Positions 55,791-63,875 of a stretch of 64,000 nucleotides of DNA are shown one piece after another. Position numbers and translations under genes: made by a program. Where the stretch lies: assembly GCF_010093445.1 (NCBI RefSeq), contig NZ_PDWW01000005.1, positions 124,001-188,000 of the forward strand. Direction: 5' to 3'. The DNA is from Pseudoxanthomonas japonensis. Its GTDB lineage: Bacteria; Pseudomonadota; Gammaproteobacteria; Xanthomonadales; Xanthomonadaceae. Below the pieces are notes generated by a model that was not told the DNA's origin, did no database searches, and was given only the letters and a program-made list of their open reading frames with translations. The number at the start of each line of letters is the position of its first letter. The stretch's first letter is position 1.

Positions 55791-56876
55791 ATGACCACCG
55801 CCGCAAGCTTCACCATCGAATACCTGCAGTACCTCGGGCCCGACGGCACCCTGGTGCGCGACGACCTTCCCGACGCCGGGCGCGACGTCGCCCGCCTGCG
55901 CGAGCTGTTCAAGCAGATGCTGTTCGTCCGCACCTTCGATACCAAGGCCATTGCGCTGCAGCGCACCGGCAAGCTGGGCACGTACGCCGCCTGCCTGGGC
56001 CACGAGGCCACCCACGTCGGCATCGGCGCCTCGATGCGCGCCGGCGACGTGTATGCCCCCAGCTATCGCGAGTACGGCGCCATGTTCATGCGCGGCGTGA
56101 AGCCGCGCGACGTGCTGATGTACTGGGGCGGCGACGAACGTGGCAGCGACTACGACCGGGCCAGCGATGCCCGCAACGACTTCCCGTTCTGCGTGCCGAT
56201 CTCCACCCAGTGCCTGCATGCCGCCGGCGCCGCGCTGTCGTTCAAGCTGCGCAAGCAGGACCACATCGCGGTGGCGACCTGCGGCGACGGCGGATCGTCG
56301 AAGACCGACTTCTACGCCGCGCTGAACTCCGCCGGCGCCTACGAACTGCCGCTGGTGCTGGGCGTGATCAACAACGGCTGGGCCATTTCGGTGCCGCGCA
56401 GTGCGCAGACCGGTGCGCAGACGCTTGCGCAGAAAGGCCTGGCCGGCGGCCTGCACTGTCTGCAAGTCGATGGCAACGACCTGATCGCCGTGCTGGAAGG
56501 CATGCGCCGCGCCAGCGAGCGCGCCCGCAAGGGCCAGGGCGGCACGGTGATCGAATTCGTCACCTATCGCCTGTCCGACCACACCACCGCCGACGACGCC
56601 CGCCGCTACCGCGACGACGCCGAAGTGAAAGCCGGCTGGGAACGCGAGCCGATGACACGCCTGCGCACCTGGCTGACCGCCCAGGGTGCGTGGAGCGAGG
56701 CCGACGAAGCCGCGTGGAAGGAGGAATGCGGCGCGCGCGTGGACGAAGAGGTCAACGCCTACCTCAACACGCCGGTGCAGCCGGTCGAAGCGATGTTCGA
56801 CTACCTGTATGCCGATCCGCCGCCGGAACTGCTGCAACAGCGCGCTGCCGCCATCGCCGCGGAGAACCGCCCATGA
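55791..56876 (+). CDS. pdhA: 2-oxoacid (pyruvate) dehydrogenase E1 alpha
   Basis: This 361-aa thiamine-diphosphate enzyme subunit decarboxylates the 2-oxoacid. The ThDP site reads TCGDGGSSKTDFYAALNSAGAYELPLVLGVINN, with FVRTFDTKAIALQRTGKLGTYAACLGHEATHVGI near the N-terminus and YRLSDHTTADDARRYRD. I prefer ATG 55791; a TTG at 55752 would add 13 residues without a ribosome site. It overlaps the E1 beta gene by ATGA. Pyruvate is favoured by similarity to PdhA, but a branched-chain substrate is not excluded. Confidence 0.9.
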   Translation: MTTAASFTIEYLQYLGPDGTLVRDDLPDAGRDVARLRELFKQMLFVRTFDTKAIALQRTGKLGTYAACLGHEATHVGIGASMRAGDVYAPSYREYGAMFMRGVKPRDVLMYWGGDERGSDYDRASDARNDFPFCVPISTQCLHAAGAALSFKLRKQDHIAVATCGDGGSSKTDFYAALNSAGAYELPLVLGVINNGWAISVPRSAQTGAQTLAQKGLAGGLHCLQVDGNDLIAVLEGMRRASERARKGQGGTVIEFVTYRLSDHTTADDARRYRDDAEVKAGWEREPMTRLRTWLTAQGAWSEADEAAWKEECGARVDEEVNAYLNTPVQPVEAMFDYLYADPPPELLQQRAAAIAAENRP

Positions 56877-57928
56877 GCACCGTCATGAAACCCGAGAACA
56901 AGCCTGTGGGAGCGACGTCAGTCGCGAAACCGGACACTGCGGCAACCCCGACCGCCATCACCCTGATCGAAGCCATCACCCAGGCGCTGGCCTGGGAGAT
57001 CGCGCACGACGATGCCGTGCTGGTGCTGGGCGAGGACGTCGGCGTGAACGGCGGCGTGTTCCGCGCCACCGCCGGCCTGCAGCAGAAGTTCGGTCCCGAG
57101 CGCGTGCTGGACACGCCGCTGGACGAGACCACCATCGCCGGCCTGACCATCGGCCTGGCCGCGCAGGGCATGAAGCCGGTCGCCGAAGCGCAGTTCGACG
57201 GCTTCGTCTACCCGATGGTCGACCACATCATCTGCCACGCCGCACGCCTCCGCACGCGTACGCGCGGCCGCCTGCACTGCCCGATGGTGCTGCGCGTGCC
57301 GTGGGGCGGCGGCATCCGCGCGCCGGAGCACCACAGCGAAGCCAACGAGGCCATCTTCACCAACGTGCCCGGCCTGCGCGTGGTGATGCCGTCCTCGCCG
57401 CAGCGCGCCTACGGTCTGCTGCTGGCGGCGATCCGCGACCCGGATCCGGTCATCTACATGGAACCGAAGCGCATCTACCGCCAGTACAAGGAAGTGGTCG
57501 CCGACGACGGCGAAGCGCTGCCGCTGGACGTGTGCTTCGTGCTGCGCGACGGCACCGACGTGACCCTGGTGACCTGGGGCGCGCAGGTGAAGGAAGCGCT
57601 GGAAGCCGCCGACAAGCTGGCCGGCGAAGGCATCAGCGCGGAAGTCATCGATGTCGCCACGCTGCGTCCGCTCGACTTCGACACCATCGCCGAATCCGTC
57701 GCCAAGACCGGCCGCTGCGTGATCGTGCACGAAGCGCCGCGCACCGCCGGCTTCGGCGCCGAGATCGCCGCGCGCCTGGCCGAGCACTCGATGTACGACC
57801 TGCTGGCACCGGTCGAGCGCGTCACCGGCTACGACACGCACATCCCGCTGTTCCGCCTGGAAATGAAGTACCTGCCCAGCGTCGACAAGATCGTCGCCGC
57901 GGCGAAGCGGGCGATGGCGGCGGGCTGA
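56873..57928 (+). CDS. pdhB: 2-oxoacid (pyruvate) dehydrogenase E1 beta
   Basis: This 351-aa transketolase-like beta subunit has ALAWEIAHDDAVLVLGEDVGVNGGVFRATAGLQQKFG, TPLDETTIAGLTIGLAAQG and PHHSEANEAIF-type sequence (RAPEHHSEANEAIF). Residues 12-19 (VGATSVAK) are encoded by a solo copy of the GTGGGAGCGACGT repeat. The N-terminal tail before TPTAITLIEAITQAL is therefore about 25 residues longer than the core needs. It overlaps pdhA by ATGA and the SH3 gene by TGATG. Confidence 0.92.
   Translation: MSTVMKPENKPVGATSVAKPDTAATPTAITLIEAITQALAWEIAHDDAVLVLGEDVGVNGGVFRATAGLQQKFGPERVLDTPLDETTIAGLTIGLAAQGMKPVAEAQFDGFVYPMVDHIICHAARLRTRTRGRLHCPMVLRVPWGGGIRAPEHHSEANEAIFTNVPGLRVVMPSSPQRAYGLLLAAIRDPDPVIYMEPKRIYRQYKEVVADDGEALPLDVCFVLRDGTDVTLVTWGAQVKEALEAADKLAGEGISAEVIDVATLRPLDFDTIAESVAKTGRCVIVHEAPRTAGFGAEIAARLAEHSMYDLLAPVERVTGYDTHIPLFRLEMKYLPSVDKIVAAAKRAMAAG
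56906..56927 (+). repeat. Solo palindrome arm inside the E1 beta gene
   Basis: One arm of the GTGGGAGCGACGT...GTCGCGA repeat is read in frame within the N-terminal tail of E1 beta, encoding VGATSVAK. The facing arm is missing here. Confidence 0.75.
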
Positions 57929-58296
57929 TGCGGGCCCGCGCCCTCCGCGACTACCGCACGCAGTACGCGAACCCCATCCGGTTCGCGCGCGGCGACGTGG
58001 TCGCGCTGGGCGCACGCGACACCGAGTGGCCGGCATTCGCCTGGACCACCACCGCCGACGGCAACGCCGGCTGGGCGCCGGTGGACTGGCTGCAGCCGAA
58101 CGGCGACGGCCACGCCGTGGCCTTGCGCGACTATTCCGCGCAGGAACTGGACGTGCAGGCGAACGACACCGTCACGCTCGAGCACGAACTGGGCGACTGG
58201 TGGTGGTGCACGCACGCGGACGGCCGCAGTGGCTGGCTGCCGGCGCGCGACCTGCAACCGATCAACGAAACGACTTCCGAAGAGACATCCGAATGA
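57928..58296 (+). CDS. Tandem SH3-like protein between E1 beta and E2
   Basis: The 122-aa cytoplasmic protein consists of two SH3-like repeats: ALRDYRTQYANPIRFARGDVVALG...GWAPVDWL (about 4-55) and ALRDYSAQELDVQANDTVTLEHELGDWWWCTHADGRSGWLPARDL (about 62-110). Both keep the ALRDY start and the GW...L end of the fold. Start and stop overlap the flanking E1 beta and E2 genes (TGATG and ATGA), so it is part of the dehydrogenase operon. A scaffold or complex-assembly role is plausible but unproven. Confidence 0.82.
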   Translation: MRARALRDYRTQYANPIRFARGDVVALGARDTEWPAFAWTTTADGNAGWAPVDWLQPNGDGHAVALRDYSAQELDVQANDTVTLEHELGDWWWCTHADGRSGWLPARDLQPINETTSEETSE

Positions 58297-59744
58297 GCGA
58301 GAGCAAGACCTTCCACCTTCCCGACCTGGGCGAAGGCCTCCCGGACGCCACCATCGTCGAGTGGTTCGTCAAGGAAGGCGACGTGATCCGGCTGGACGAA
58401 CCGCTGGTATCGATGGAGACGGCGAAGGCCGTCGTCGAAGTGCCCTCGCCCGTTTCCGGCAAGGTGGTGAAGCTGGCCGGCGCGGCCGGCGACATCGTCG
58501 TGACCGGCAGCATGCTGGCCGTGTTCGAACCCGATGCCAGCCTGCCGCAGCGCGCGGAAGGCCAGGACACCGGCCATCACCATGGCCCACCGAAGACGAC
58601 TGCTTCTGTGGGAGCGACGTCAGTCGCGAATCCGACATCCGATGCTCCCTCGATCGCGACTGACGTCGCTCCCACGGCTGCCGAGGCCGATGCCGGTACC
58701 GTCGTCGGCGCGATGCAATCGTCCAACGCCGTGCATACCGAACAGGCCGTCGCCGTCGGCGGCGTCAAGGCGATGCCGGCCGTGCGCGCGATGGCGAAGA
58801 AGCTGGGCGTGGACCTGGCGCGCGTCCGCGCGACCGGTGCCGACGGCGCGGTGACGATGCAGGACGTGAAGCAGGCGGCCGCAGACGGTTCTACTCTGCT
58901 CCCCGCTCCCACCGGGAGAGGGGTCGGGGGAGAGGGTGCGCAGCATCCGATTGCTCGTGCTCGCACCGAACCCTCATCCGCCCCCGTATCGAGTACGGGG
59001 CAGGCTCTTCGGGCACCTTCTCCCGAGGGGAGAAGGGAAGATCAGCGCACCACGCTGTCCGCCAGCGGCAAGCCGATGCGCACACAGCCGCCGGGCGTGT
59101 CCGTCAGCGGCCAGCCGGAACAACTGAAGGGCGTGCGCCGGAACATGGCGCGCGTGATGGCCGAGGCCCATGCCAAGGTCGTGCCGACCACGCTGAGCGA
59201 CGACGCCGACATCCATGCGTGGACGCCGGGCAACGACATGACCGGCCGCCTCGTCCGCGCCATCGTGCGCGCCTGCAAGACGGTGCCGGCGATGAATGCG
59301 TGGTTCGACGGCGACAAGCTGACCCGCACGTTGCATCCGCACGTGGACATCGGCATCGCCGTGGATACCGACGACGGCCTGTTCGTGCCGGCGCTGCGCA
59401 ATGCCGACCTGCTGGACGCCGGCAGCGTGCGCGAGAGCATCAACCGCCTGCGCGTGCAGGTGGAAGACCGCAGCATCCCGCCGTCGGAACTGACCGGCTA
59501 CACGATCTCGCTGTCCAACTTCGGCATGTTCGCCGGCCGCTACGCCACGCCCGTCGTGGTGCCGCCATGCGTCGCGATCGTCGCCGCGGGCCGCGCGCGC
59601 CACCAGGTCACGCCGGTCATGGGCGGCTTCGAATCGCACAAGGTCATCCCGCTGTCGGTGACGTTCGACCACCGCGCCTGCACGGGCGGCGAGGCCGCGC
59701 GTTTCCTCAAGGCCCTGATCGACGACCTCGCCCTGCCGGCATGA
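58293..59744 (+). CDS. 2-oxoacid dehydrogenase E2 acyltransferase
   Basis: This 483-aa protein has one lipoyl domain (residues 1-80, lipoyl Lys45 in METAKAVVEV), a peripheral E1/E3-binding domain (about 158-196, MPAVRAMAKKLGVDLARVRATGADGAVTMQDV) and a catalytic domain (about 275-483). The linkers around 106-128 and 202-250 are encoded by two different dispersed repeats read in frame. The active-site segment is FDHRACTGGEAARF: His460 is present, but the usual Asp of HxxxDG is Thr464. It carries acyl groups from E1 to CoA. No E3 gene is in the window. Confidence 0.9.
   Translation: MSESKTFHLPDLGEGLPDATIVEWFVKEGDVIRLDEPLVSMETAKAVVEVPSPVSGKVVKLAGAAGDIVVTGSMLAVFEPDASLPQRAEGQDTGHHHGPPKTTASVGATSVANPTSDAPSIATDVAPTAAEADAGTVVGAMQSSNAVHTEQAVAVGGVKAMPAVRAMAKKLGVDLARVRATGADGAVTMQDVKQAAADGSTLLPAPTGRGVGGEGAQHPIARARTEPSSAPVSSTGQALRAPSPEGRREDQRTTLSASGKPMRTQPPGVSVSGQPEQLKGVRRNMARVMAEAHAKVVPTTLSDDADIHAWTPGNDMTGRLVRAIVRACKTVPAMNAWFDGDKLTRTLHPHVDIGIAVDTDDGLFVPALRNADLLDAGSVRESINRLRVQVEDRSIPPSELTGYTISLSNFGMFAGRYATPVVVPPCVAIVAAGRARHQVTPVMGGFESHKVIPLSVTFDHRACTGGEAARFLKALIDDLALPA
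58608..58675 (+). repeat. Complete inverted repeat inside the E2 linker
   Basis: Arms 58608-58629 and 58654-58675 are complementary, GTGGGAGCGACGT family, enclosing 24 bp. The whole element is translated as part of the linker between lipoyl and binding domains (SVGATSVAN...IATDVAPTA). Confidence 0.8.
58895..59039 (+). repeat. Second, composite repeat inside the E2 linker
   Basis: About 145 bp containing CTCCCACCGGGAGAGGGG, CCCTCATCCG, a CCCCGTA...TACGGGG hairpin and CTTCTCCCGAGGGGAGAAG. Its first part is related to the terminal repeats of the DUF559 unit. It is translated in frame as a Pro/Arg/Ser-rich linker (about residues 202-250). Confidence 0.7.
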
Positions 59745-60112
59745 CCTTCCGCCGGCTCACGCCGATGCTGCGTACGCCGGACCTGCCCGGCACGCTCGCG
59801 TTCTACCGCGACGTGCTGGGCTTCGAGCTGGCGTCGGGCGCACCGGAACACGGCTGACTGGCATTGCGTCGCGACAGCGCCGAGCTGATGCTGTCTGCGC
59901 CCAACGACCATGAAGGCGACACCGCGCCGGCGTTCACCGGCTCGCTGTACCTGGAGGTCGCCGACGTCGATGCCCTGTGGGATGCCGTGCGCGACCACGC
60001 GCGCGTCTGCTACACGCCGGAGACCTTCGCCTACGGCATGCGCGAGTTCGCGATCTACGACAACAACGGCTACCTGCTGCAGTTCGGCACCCCGGTCTGC
60101 GACGACGCCTGA
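59741..60112 (+). pseudogene. VOC/glyoxalase-family gene interrupted by in-frame TGA
   Basis: ATG 59741 overlaps the E2 stop (ATGA). The frame encodes the VOC start MTFRRLTPMLRTPDLPGTLAFYRDVLGFELASGAPEHG, then TGA at 59855-59857. The same frame continues LALRRDSAELMLSAPN, FTGSLYLEVADVDALWDAV, REFAIYDNNGYLLQFG to a stop at 60112. Family members commonly have Trp at this place, so TGG to TGA is the simplest change. With Trp restored the protein is 123 aa, a normal VOC length. An ATG at 59888 could give only the C-terminal part. Confidence 0.8.
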
Positions 60113-60161
60113 CCGCGAACGGTGGCAGGATGACGCCGTCGTCCTTCATCCGGAGTCCGCC

Positions 60162-60548
60162 ATGACCCACCGCAGCCGTCTCGCCGGTTTCATCATCGAC
60201 AGCCAGGTCGACGACCTGCCAGCCGCCTCCGCGTTCTGGAGCGCCGCCCTGGGGTTGAAGGTCACGGACCCCGATGACGGCGGCCTGGGGATCTACGACA
60301 AGTTCGAACCCGGCCCCGGCGGCCTGCACATCGAAGTGCAGAAGGTGAAGCACGAGGCCCGCGTGCACCTGGACATCGAGACCGACGACATCGAAGCCGA
60401 AGTCGTGCGCCTGGAAGCACTCGGCGCGAAGCGCGTGCAGCACGTGCGCAACCGCTGGTGGGTGATGGAAGCGCCGACAGGACACCGCTTCTGCGTGGTG
60501 CCGATGAACGAGGACAGTGGACGTGCGAGGCCGAACCGCTGGCCCTGA
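60162..60548 (+). CDS. VOC-family (glyoxalase-like) protein
   Basis: The 128-aa protein from ATG 60162 has the glyoxalase-like domain: AGFIIDSQVDDLPAASAFWSAALGLKVTDPD, GLHIEVQKVKHEARVHLDIETDDIEAEVVRLEALGAKRVQH and WWVMEAPTGHRFCVVP. It resembles the Glyoxalase_6 group of unknown substrate. It follows the interrupted VOC gene by 49 bp and may be a paralogue taking over its role. Confidence 0.85.
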   Translation: MTHRSRLAGFIIDSQVDDLPAASAFWSAALGLKVTDPDDGGLGIYDKFEPGPGGLHIEVQKVKHEARVHLDIETDDIEAEVVRLEALGAKRVQHVRNRWWVMEAPTGHRFCVVPMNEDSGRARPNRWP

Positions 60549-60554
60549 CCGGCG

Positions 60555-60989
60555 TCAAGGCGTGGGCACGGCATCCTCTTTCCAGAATGCCAACAGGCGG
60601 GTCAAACCGGACGAGGCGGCGGACTCGTCCTCCAGCCACGGAATCTCACGGCGCCATTGCGCCTGGCTGAGCTGCTGCACCAGGGTCTGTGGGGCATGGG
60701 CGAACCCCATGTGCCAGCGCTGGAACACGCGCTTGTCCACGCGTCCCTGCTCGAGGATTTCGAGACGATGGTGCTGGCTGGCGCGCGCGATGCGCGCGTA
60801 GATCTGTTCGACATCGGCGCGCGTGCCTTCCAGGTACTGGAAGAAGCGCTGGCCGCCGTACAGCAGTGCGCCGGTCACCTCCGCCAGTTCGTTCGCAACG
60901 CGCGCATCCAGCAGCAGCTGGTCGAGATCGTCGGCGTCCATCGGACGCGTGGCCTGGCTCTGGTAGACCAGTACATGAAGAGGAGCCAC
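60555..60989 (-). CDS. BLUF-domain blue-light sensor
   Basis: The 144-aa protein is a BLUF flavin photosensor with a short C-terminal tail. The photocycle residues of AppA (Tyr21, Asn45, Gln63, Trp104, Met106) map with identical spacing to Tyr9, Asn33, Gln51, Trp92 and Met94. The start is GTG 60989 with GGAA upstream. No effector domain is fused, so signalling must pass to a partner. It is convergent with the VOC gene. Confidence 0.9.
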   Translation of the reverse strand: MAPLHVLVYQSQATRPMDADDLDQLLLDARVANELAEVTGALLYGGQRFFQYLEGTRADVEQIYARIARASQHHRLEILEQGRVDKRVFQRWHMGFAHAPQTLVQQLSQAQWRREIPWLEDESAASSGLTRLLAFWKEDAVPTP

Positions 60990-61061
60990 AAGCGTTCCGG
61001 TGGTGCGAAAGGACGCGCAGCATAGCGCAGCGAATCACATGAACGGCGTGCGCCAGCGCCG

Positions 61062-62708
61062 CTATTTCCGTTCAGTCTCGCTGCGTTCGCGCACGGTCTT
61101 GAATTCTGAACCGTTCAGCCAACGCGGCCATGCGCGTCCATCCGCGATATCGCGGCCCAGCGCGTACAGCAGCGCCACATCCTGCGCCTGACCACCTGCC
61201 TCCCACGACAACGTCCACGCATCGCAGGGCTGGTGGTAGCACCTGGCAAAGTACGCATCACGCAGCGCCTTCCCGCTGGCCTCGCCGCCGTCGACGCGGT
61301 CCAGTCCGGCGCCCACCGTGATCGCCGGCACACCCGCGCGCGCGAAGGCGAAATGGTCCGCACGGTAGAAGAAGCCCGCTTCGAGGTTCGGATCAGGCGA
61401 ATAGGTGCGCCCGTGTGCCTCCGCGACGCGCTTCAGGTCGCCCTCGAGCGAGACGCGGCCATTGCCCCATGAGGCGATGTCGCGATTGGGACCATCGGGA
61501 CTGAGCATTTCGATGTTCAGCACCGCGGCCGTCTTCTCCAGCGGCGCCAGCGGATTCGCGGCGTAGTAGGTCGCGCCCTGCAGCCCCTTTTCCTCGGCGG
61601 TCAGCGCCATGAACAGCAGGGTGCGCTGCGGACGCGGACCGGCGGCGAACACGCGCGCCAGTTCGATCACCGCGGCGACGCCGGTCGCATTGTCGACGGC
61701 GCCATGGCGGACCACATCGCCCGACGCATCCGGCTCACCGATGCCGAAGGCATCCCAGTGTGCGGAGTAGATGACCGTCTCGTCCGGCTGCTCCGCGCCC
61801 GCCAGGCGACCGATGACGTTGCGTGTCACCACCTGGTCCCGCTTTACCGCAAAGGACGCGGAAAGCGTGGCATCGCCGAGTGCGACCGGCGCGAACGCCG
61901 ATGTCTGCGCACGGCGCTTCTCCACCTCGAAATCCAGCCCCGCGCGCTCGAACAGCGACACCGCCAGCTCGCGCTGCATCCAGCCGCGCAGCAGCGTGTG
62001 GTACGTCGCCGCATCGTCACGCGGAATGTCGAACACCGGCGACAAGCCGGACGCCCGCACCGTCGCCCAACCATAGGCCGCCGGGGCGGTTTCGTGGACG
62101 ATCAGCACACCCGCCGCGCCCTGCCGCGCCAGTTCCTCGTACTTGTAGGTCCAGCGGCCGTAATAGGTCACCGCGCTGCCATCGAACGCGCCGGGCGAGT
62201 CGGCTTCGAAATCCGGATCGTTGACCAGCACCACCGCGACCTTGCCCTTCAGGTCCGCGCCCTTGTAGTCGTCCCAGCCACGCTCGGGCGCCGTGATGCC
62301 GTAGCCGACGAACACCAGCGGCGCATCGACGATGCCGACGCGATCAACAGGGTTCAGGCTCTGCAGGACGAGGTCGTCACCGTTGGACAGCGCCTGGCTT
62401 GCGCCTCCGATCTTCAGCGTCGCGGTGACCGGACCCTCGACCTGCGCGCGTACCAGCGGCACGGCCTGCGTCCATCCACCCTGCTCGCCACCCGGTTGCA
62501 CACCGGCCTTCTTCAGCTCATCGACCACATACGCGACGGTCTTCTCCTCGCCGGGCGTCGCCGGCGCGCGGCCTTCGAATTCAGCCGAGGCGAGCACGCG
62601 CACATGGCGCGACAGGTTGTCGGCGCTGATCCCGCCGCCGGGAATGTCGGCGGCGAAGGCGGGCGTCAAGCCAAGCGACAGGAGCAGCAAGTGGAGGGAA
62701 CGTTTCAT
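61062..62708 (-). CDS. M28-family metallopeptidase, exported
   Basis: This 548-aa protein has a signal peptide (1-20), a PA insert domain (about 130-250) and an M28 zinc-peptidase domain. Expected metal and catalytic sites are HWDAFG (His317), AVDNATG (Asp339), TAEEKG (Glu372/Glu373) and YHQPCDAW near the C-terminus. It would be a periplasmic or extracellular aminopeptidase. It ends 73 bp from the BLUF gene start, on the same strand. Confidence 0.9.
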   Translation of the reverse strand: MKRSLHLLLLSLGLTPAFAADIPGGGISADNLSRHVRVLASAEFEGRAPATPGEEKTVAYVVDELKKAGVQPGGEQGGWTQAVPLVRAQVEGPVTATLKIGGASQALSNGDDLVLQSLNPVDRVGIVDAPLVFVGYGITAPERGWDDYKGADLKGKVAVVLVNDPDFEADSPGAFDGSAVTYYGRWTYKYEELARQGAAGVLIVHETAPAAYGWATVRASGLSPVFDIPRDDAATYHTLLRGWMQRELAVSLFERAGLDFEVEKRRAQTSAFAPVALGDATLSASFAVKRDQVVTRNVIGRLAGAEQPDETVIYSAHWDAFGIGEPDASGDVVRHGAVDNATGVAAVIELARVFAAGPRPQRTLLFMALTAEEKGLQGATYYAANPLAPLEKTAAVLNIEMLSPDGPNRDIASWGNGRVSLEGDLKRVAEAHGRTYSPDPNLEAGFFYRADHFAFARAGVPAITVGAGLDRVDGGEASGKALRDAYFARCYHQPCDAWTLSWEAGGQAQDVALLYALGRDIADGRAWPRWLNGSEFKTVRERSETERK

Positions 62709-62756
62709 GGGTATCGCGGCTTCGTTTGATGGGCGTTGCGAGTCTAAAGGATGGAT

Positions 62757-62820
62757 GTGGGAGCGACGTCAGTCGCGATGCAGCATCCGGACGGCTTGAT
62801 CGCGACTGACGTCGCTCCAC
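62757..62820. repeat. Inverted repeat upstream of the M28 peptidase gene
   Basis: Arms 62757-62779 and 62799-62820 face each other, GTGGGAGCGACGT family, with one base missing in the right arm (CTCCAC for CTCCCAC). It lies between the peptidase and the MBL-fold gene. Confidence 0.78.
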
Positions 62821-62850
62821 AGGTATCGATCCGGTACTGGCGTGCGCTTT

Positions 62851-63780
62851 CTACGGCCGTCCACGATCCAGCCACACACCCAGTCCCTGCGCGTTGAGTT
62901 CGATGTCCATCTCGAGCAGGCGCAACACCTCCTCGTCCGCAAGCGGCACCTGCAGGCCATGCGCCCGCTCAAGGTACAGCGCCGACAGTCCGGCGGCGAT
63001 GCAGCGATGGCGATCCGCGCGCCCTTCGCAGGCTTCGGCGATCGCCACCATCGCGTCGATCTGTTCGTACAGCGCCTGCGCCAGCCGTGGCACGTCGCCG
63101 ACGCGGCCATAGTGCGTCAGGTACATGCCCTCGGGCCCGTACGCGACCATCCGCGCGATGCTGGCTTTCAACGCCGCAGGCTCGAACTGCACCGGCGTGC
63201 TGGTGGGCAGGATGAAGGCACCGGCCGGCCCGTCCAGTTCGCGGTAGGACAGGCCGAATGTGTCGCCGGTGAACCAGCAGCGGCTGCGCGCGTCCCAGAT
63301 GCAATGGTGGTGGCGCGCATGGCCCGGCGTGTCGACGCACAGCAACGGACGCTCTGCGAGCATCATCGCCTCACCATCGGCGGCGATACGCACGCGCTCT
63401 TTCGGCACCGGCTTGACGGTGCCATAGCTGCGCTGTATTTCCTCTTCGCCGTAGACCGCCGTGGCACCCTCGACCAGCTTGGCCGGATAGATGAGGTGCG
63501 GCGCGGCACGCGGATGCGCGATCACCGTGGCGTTGGGCAACTGCTGCAGGAGCAGGCCCGTGCCACCAGCGTGGTCCAGGTGCACATGGGTGACGATGAC
63601 GAACTCGATGTCGGCAGGCGTCAGCCCCACCGCCTGTACTGCATCCAGCAGGCGCGGGACCGAATGGTTGGTGCCGCAGTCGATGAAGGCGCCGCGACCT
63701 TCCTCGACGATCAGATAGGCAGCGTCGAAGTGGTCGCGATGGAACGCGGCGTCGATGGTGTGGATGCCGTGCAGGCTCAT
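62851..63780 (-). CDS. MBL-fold metallo-hydrolase
   Basis: The 309-aa protein has the metallo-beta-lactamase motif THVHLDHAGG (residues 64-73), followed by PRAAPHLIYP, a DTPGHARHHHCIWDARSRCWFTGDTFG segment and a C-terminal helical domain (residues about 200-309). The fold is that of flavin-independent hydrolases of unknown substrate. It has its own promoter region before it. Confidence 0.88.
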   Translation of the reverse strand: MSLHGIHTIDAAFHRDHFDAAYLIVEEGRGAFIDCGTNHSVPRLLDAVQAVGLTPADIEFVIVTHVHLDHAGGTGLLLQQLPNATVIAHPRAAPHLIYPAKLVEGATAVYGEEEIQRSYGTVKPVPKERVRIAADGEAMMLAERPLLCVDTPGHARHHHCIWDARSRCWFTGDTFGLSYRELDGPAGAFILPTSTPVQFEPAALKASIARMVAYGPEGMYLTHYGRVGDVPRLAQALYEQIDAMVAIAEACEGRADRHRCIAAGLSALYLERAHGLQVPLADEEVLRLLEMDIELNAQGLGVWLDRGRP

Positions 63781-63875
63781 CCGCGTACCTGTGTGGAGAC
63801 GGTTGACCCGATTCTAGTCCCCGTATCGCGGGTGTACGACCCGCCTTTGGTGGAACGCTCCATCCGCGCGCGGCC

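Noticed and set aside
52232-56023. A 1263-codon open frame on the minus strand opposite the nuclease and pdhA genes
   Set aside because: It is a GC-rich antisense shadow: low-complexity Arg/Gly/His/Val composition, no domain, and it runs through two well-supported plus-strand genes and their intergenic gap.
59855-59857. Selenocysteine codon in the VOC gene
   Set aside because: No hairpin of SECIS type is evident just after the TGA, VOC proteins are not known selenoproteins, and Trp is the expected residue, so a nonsense mutation is simpler.
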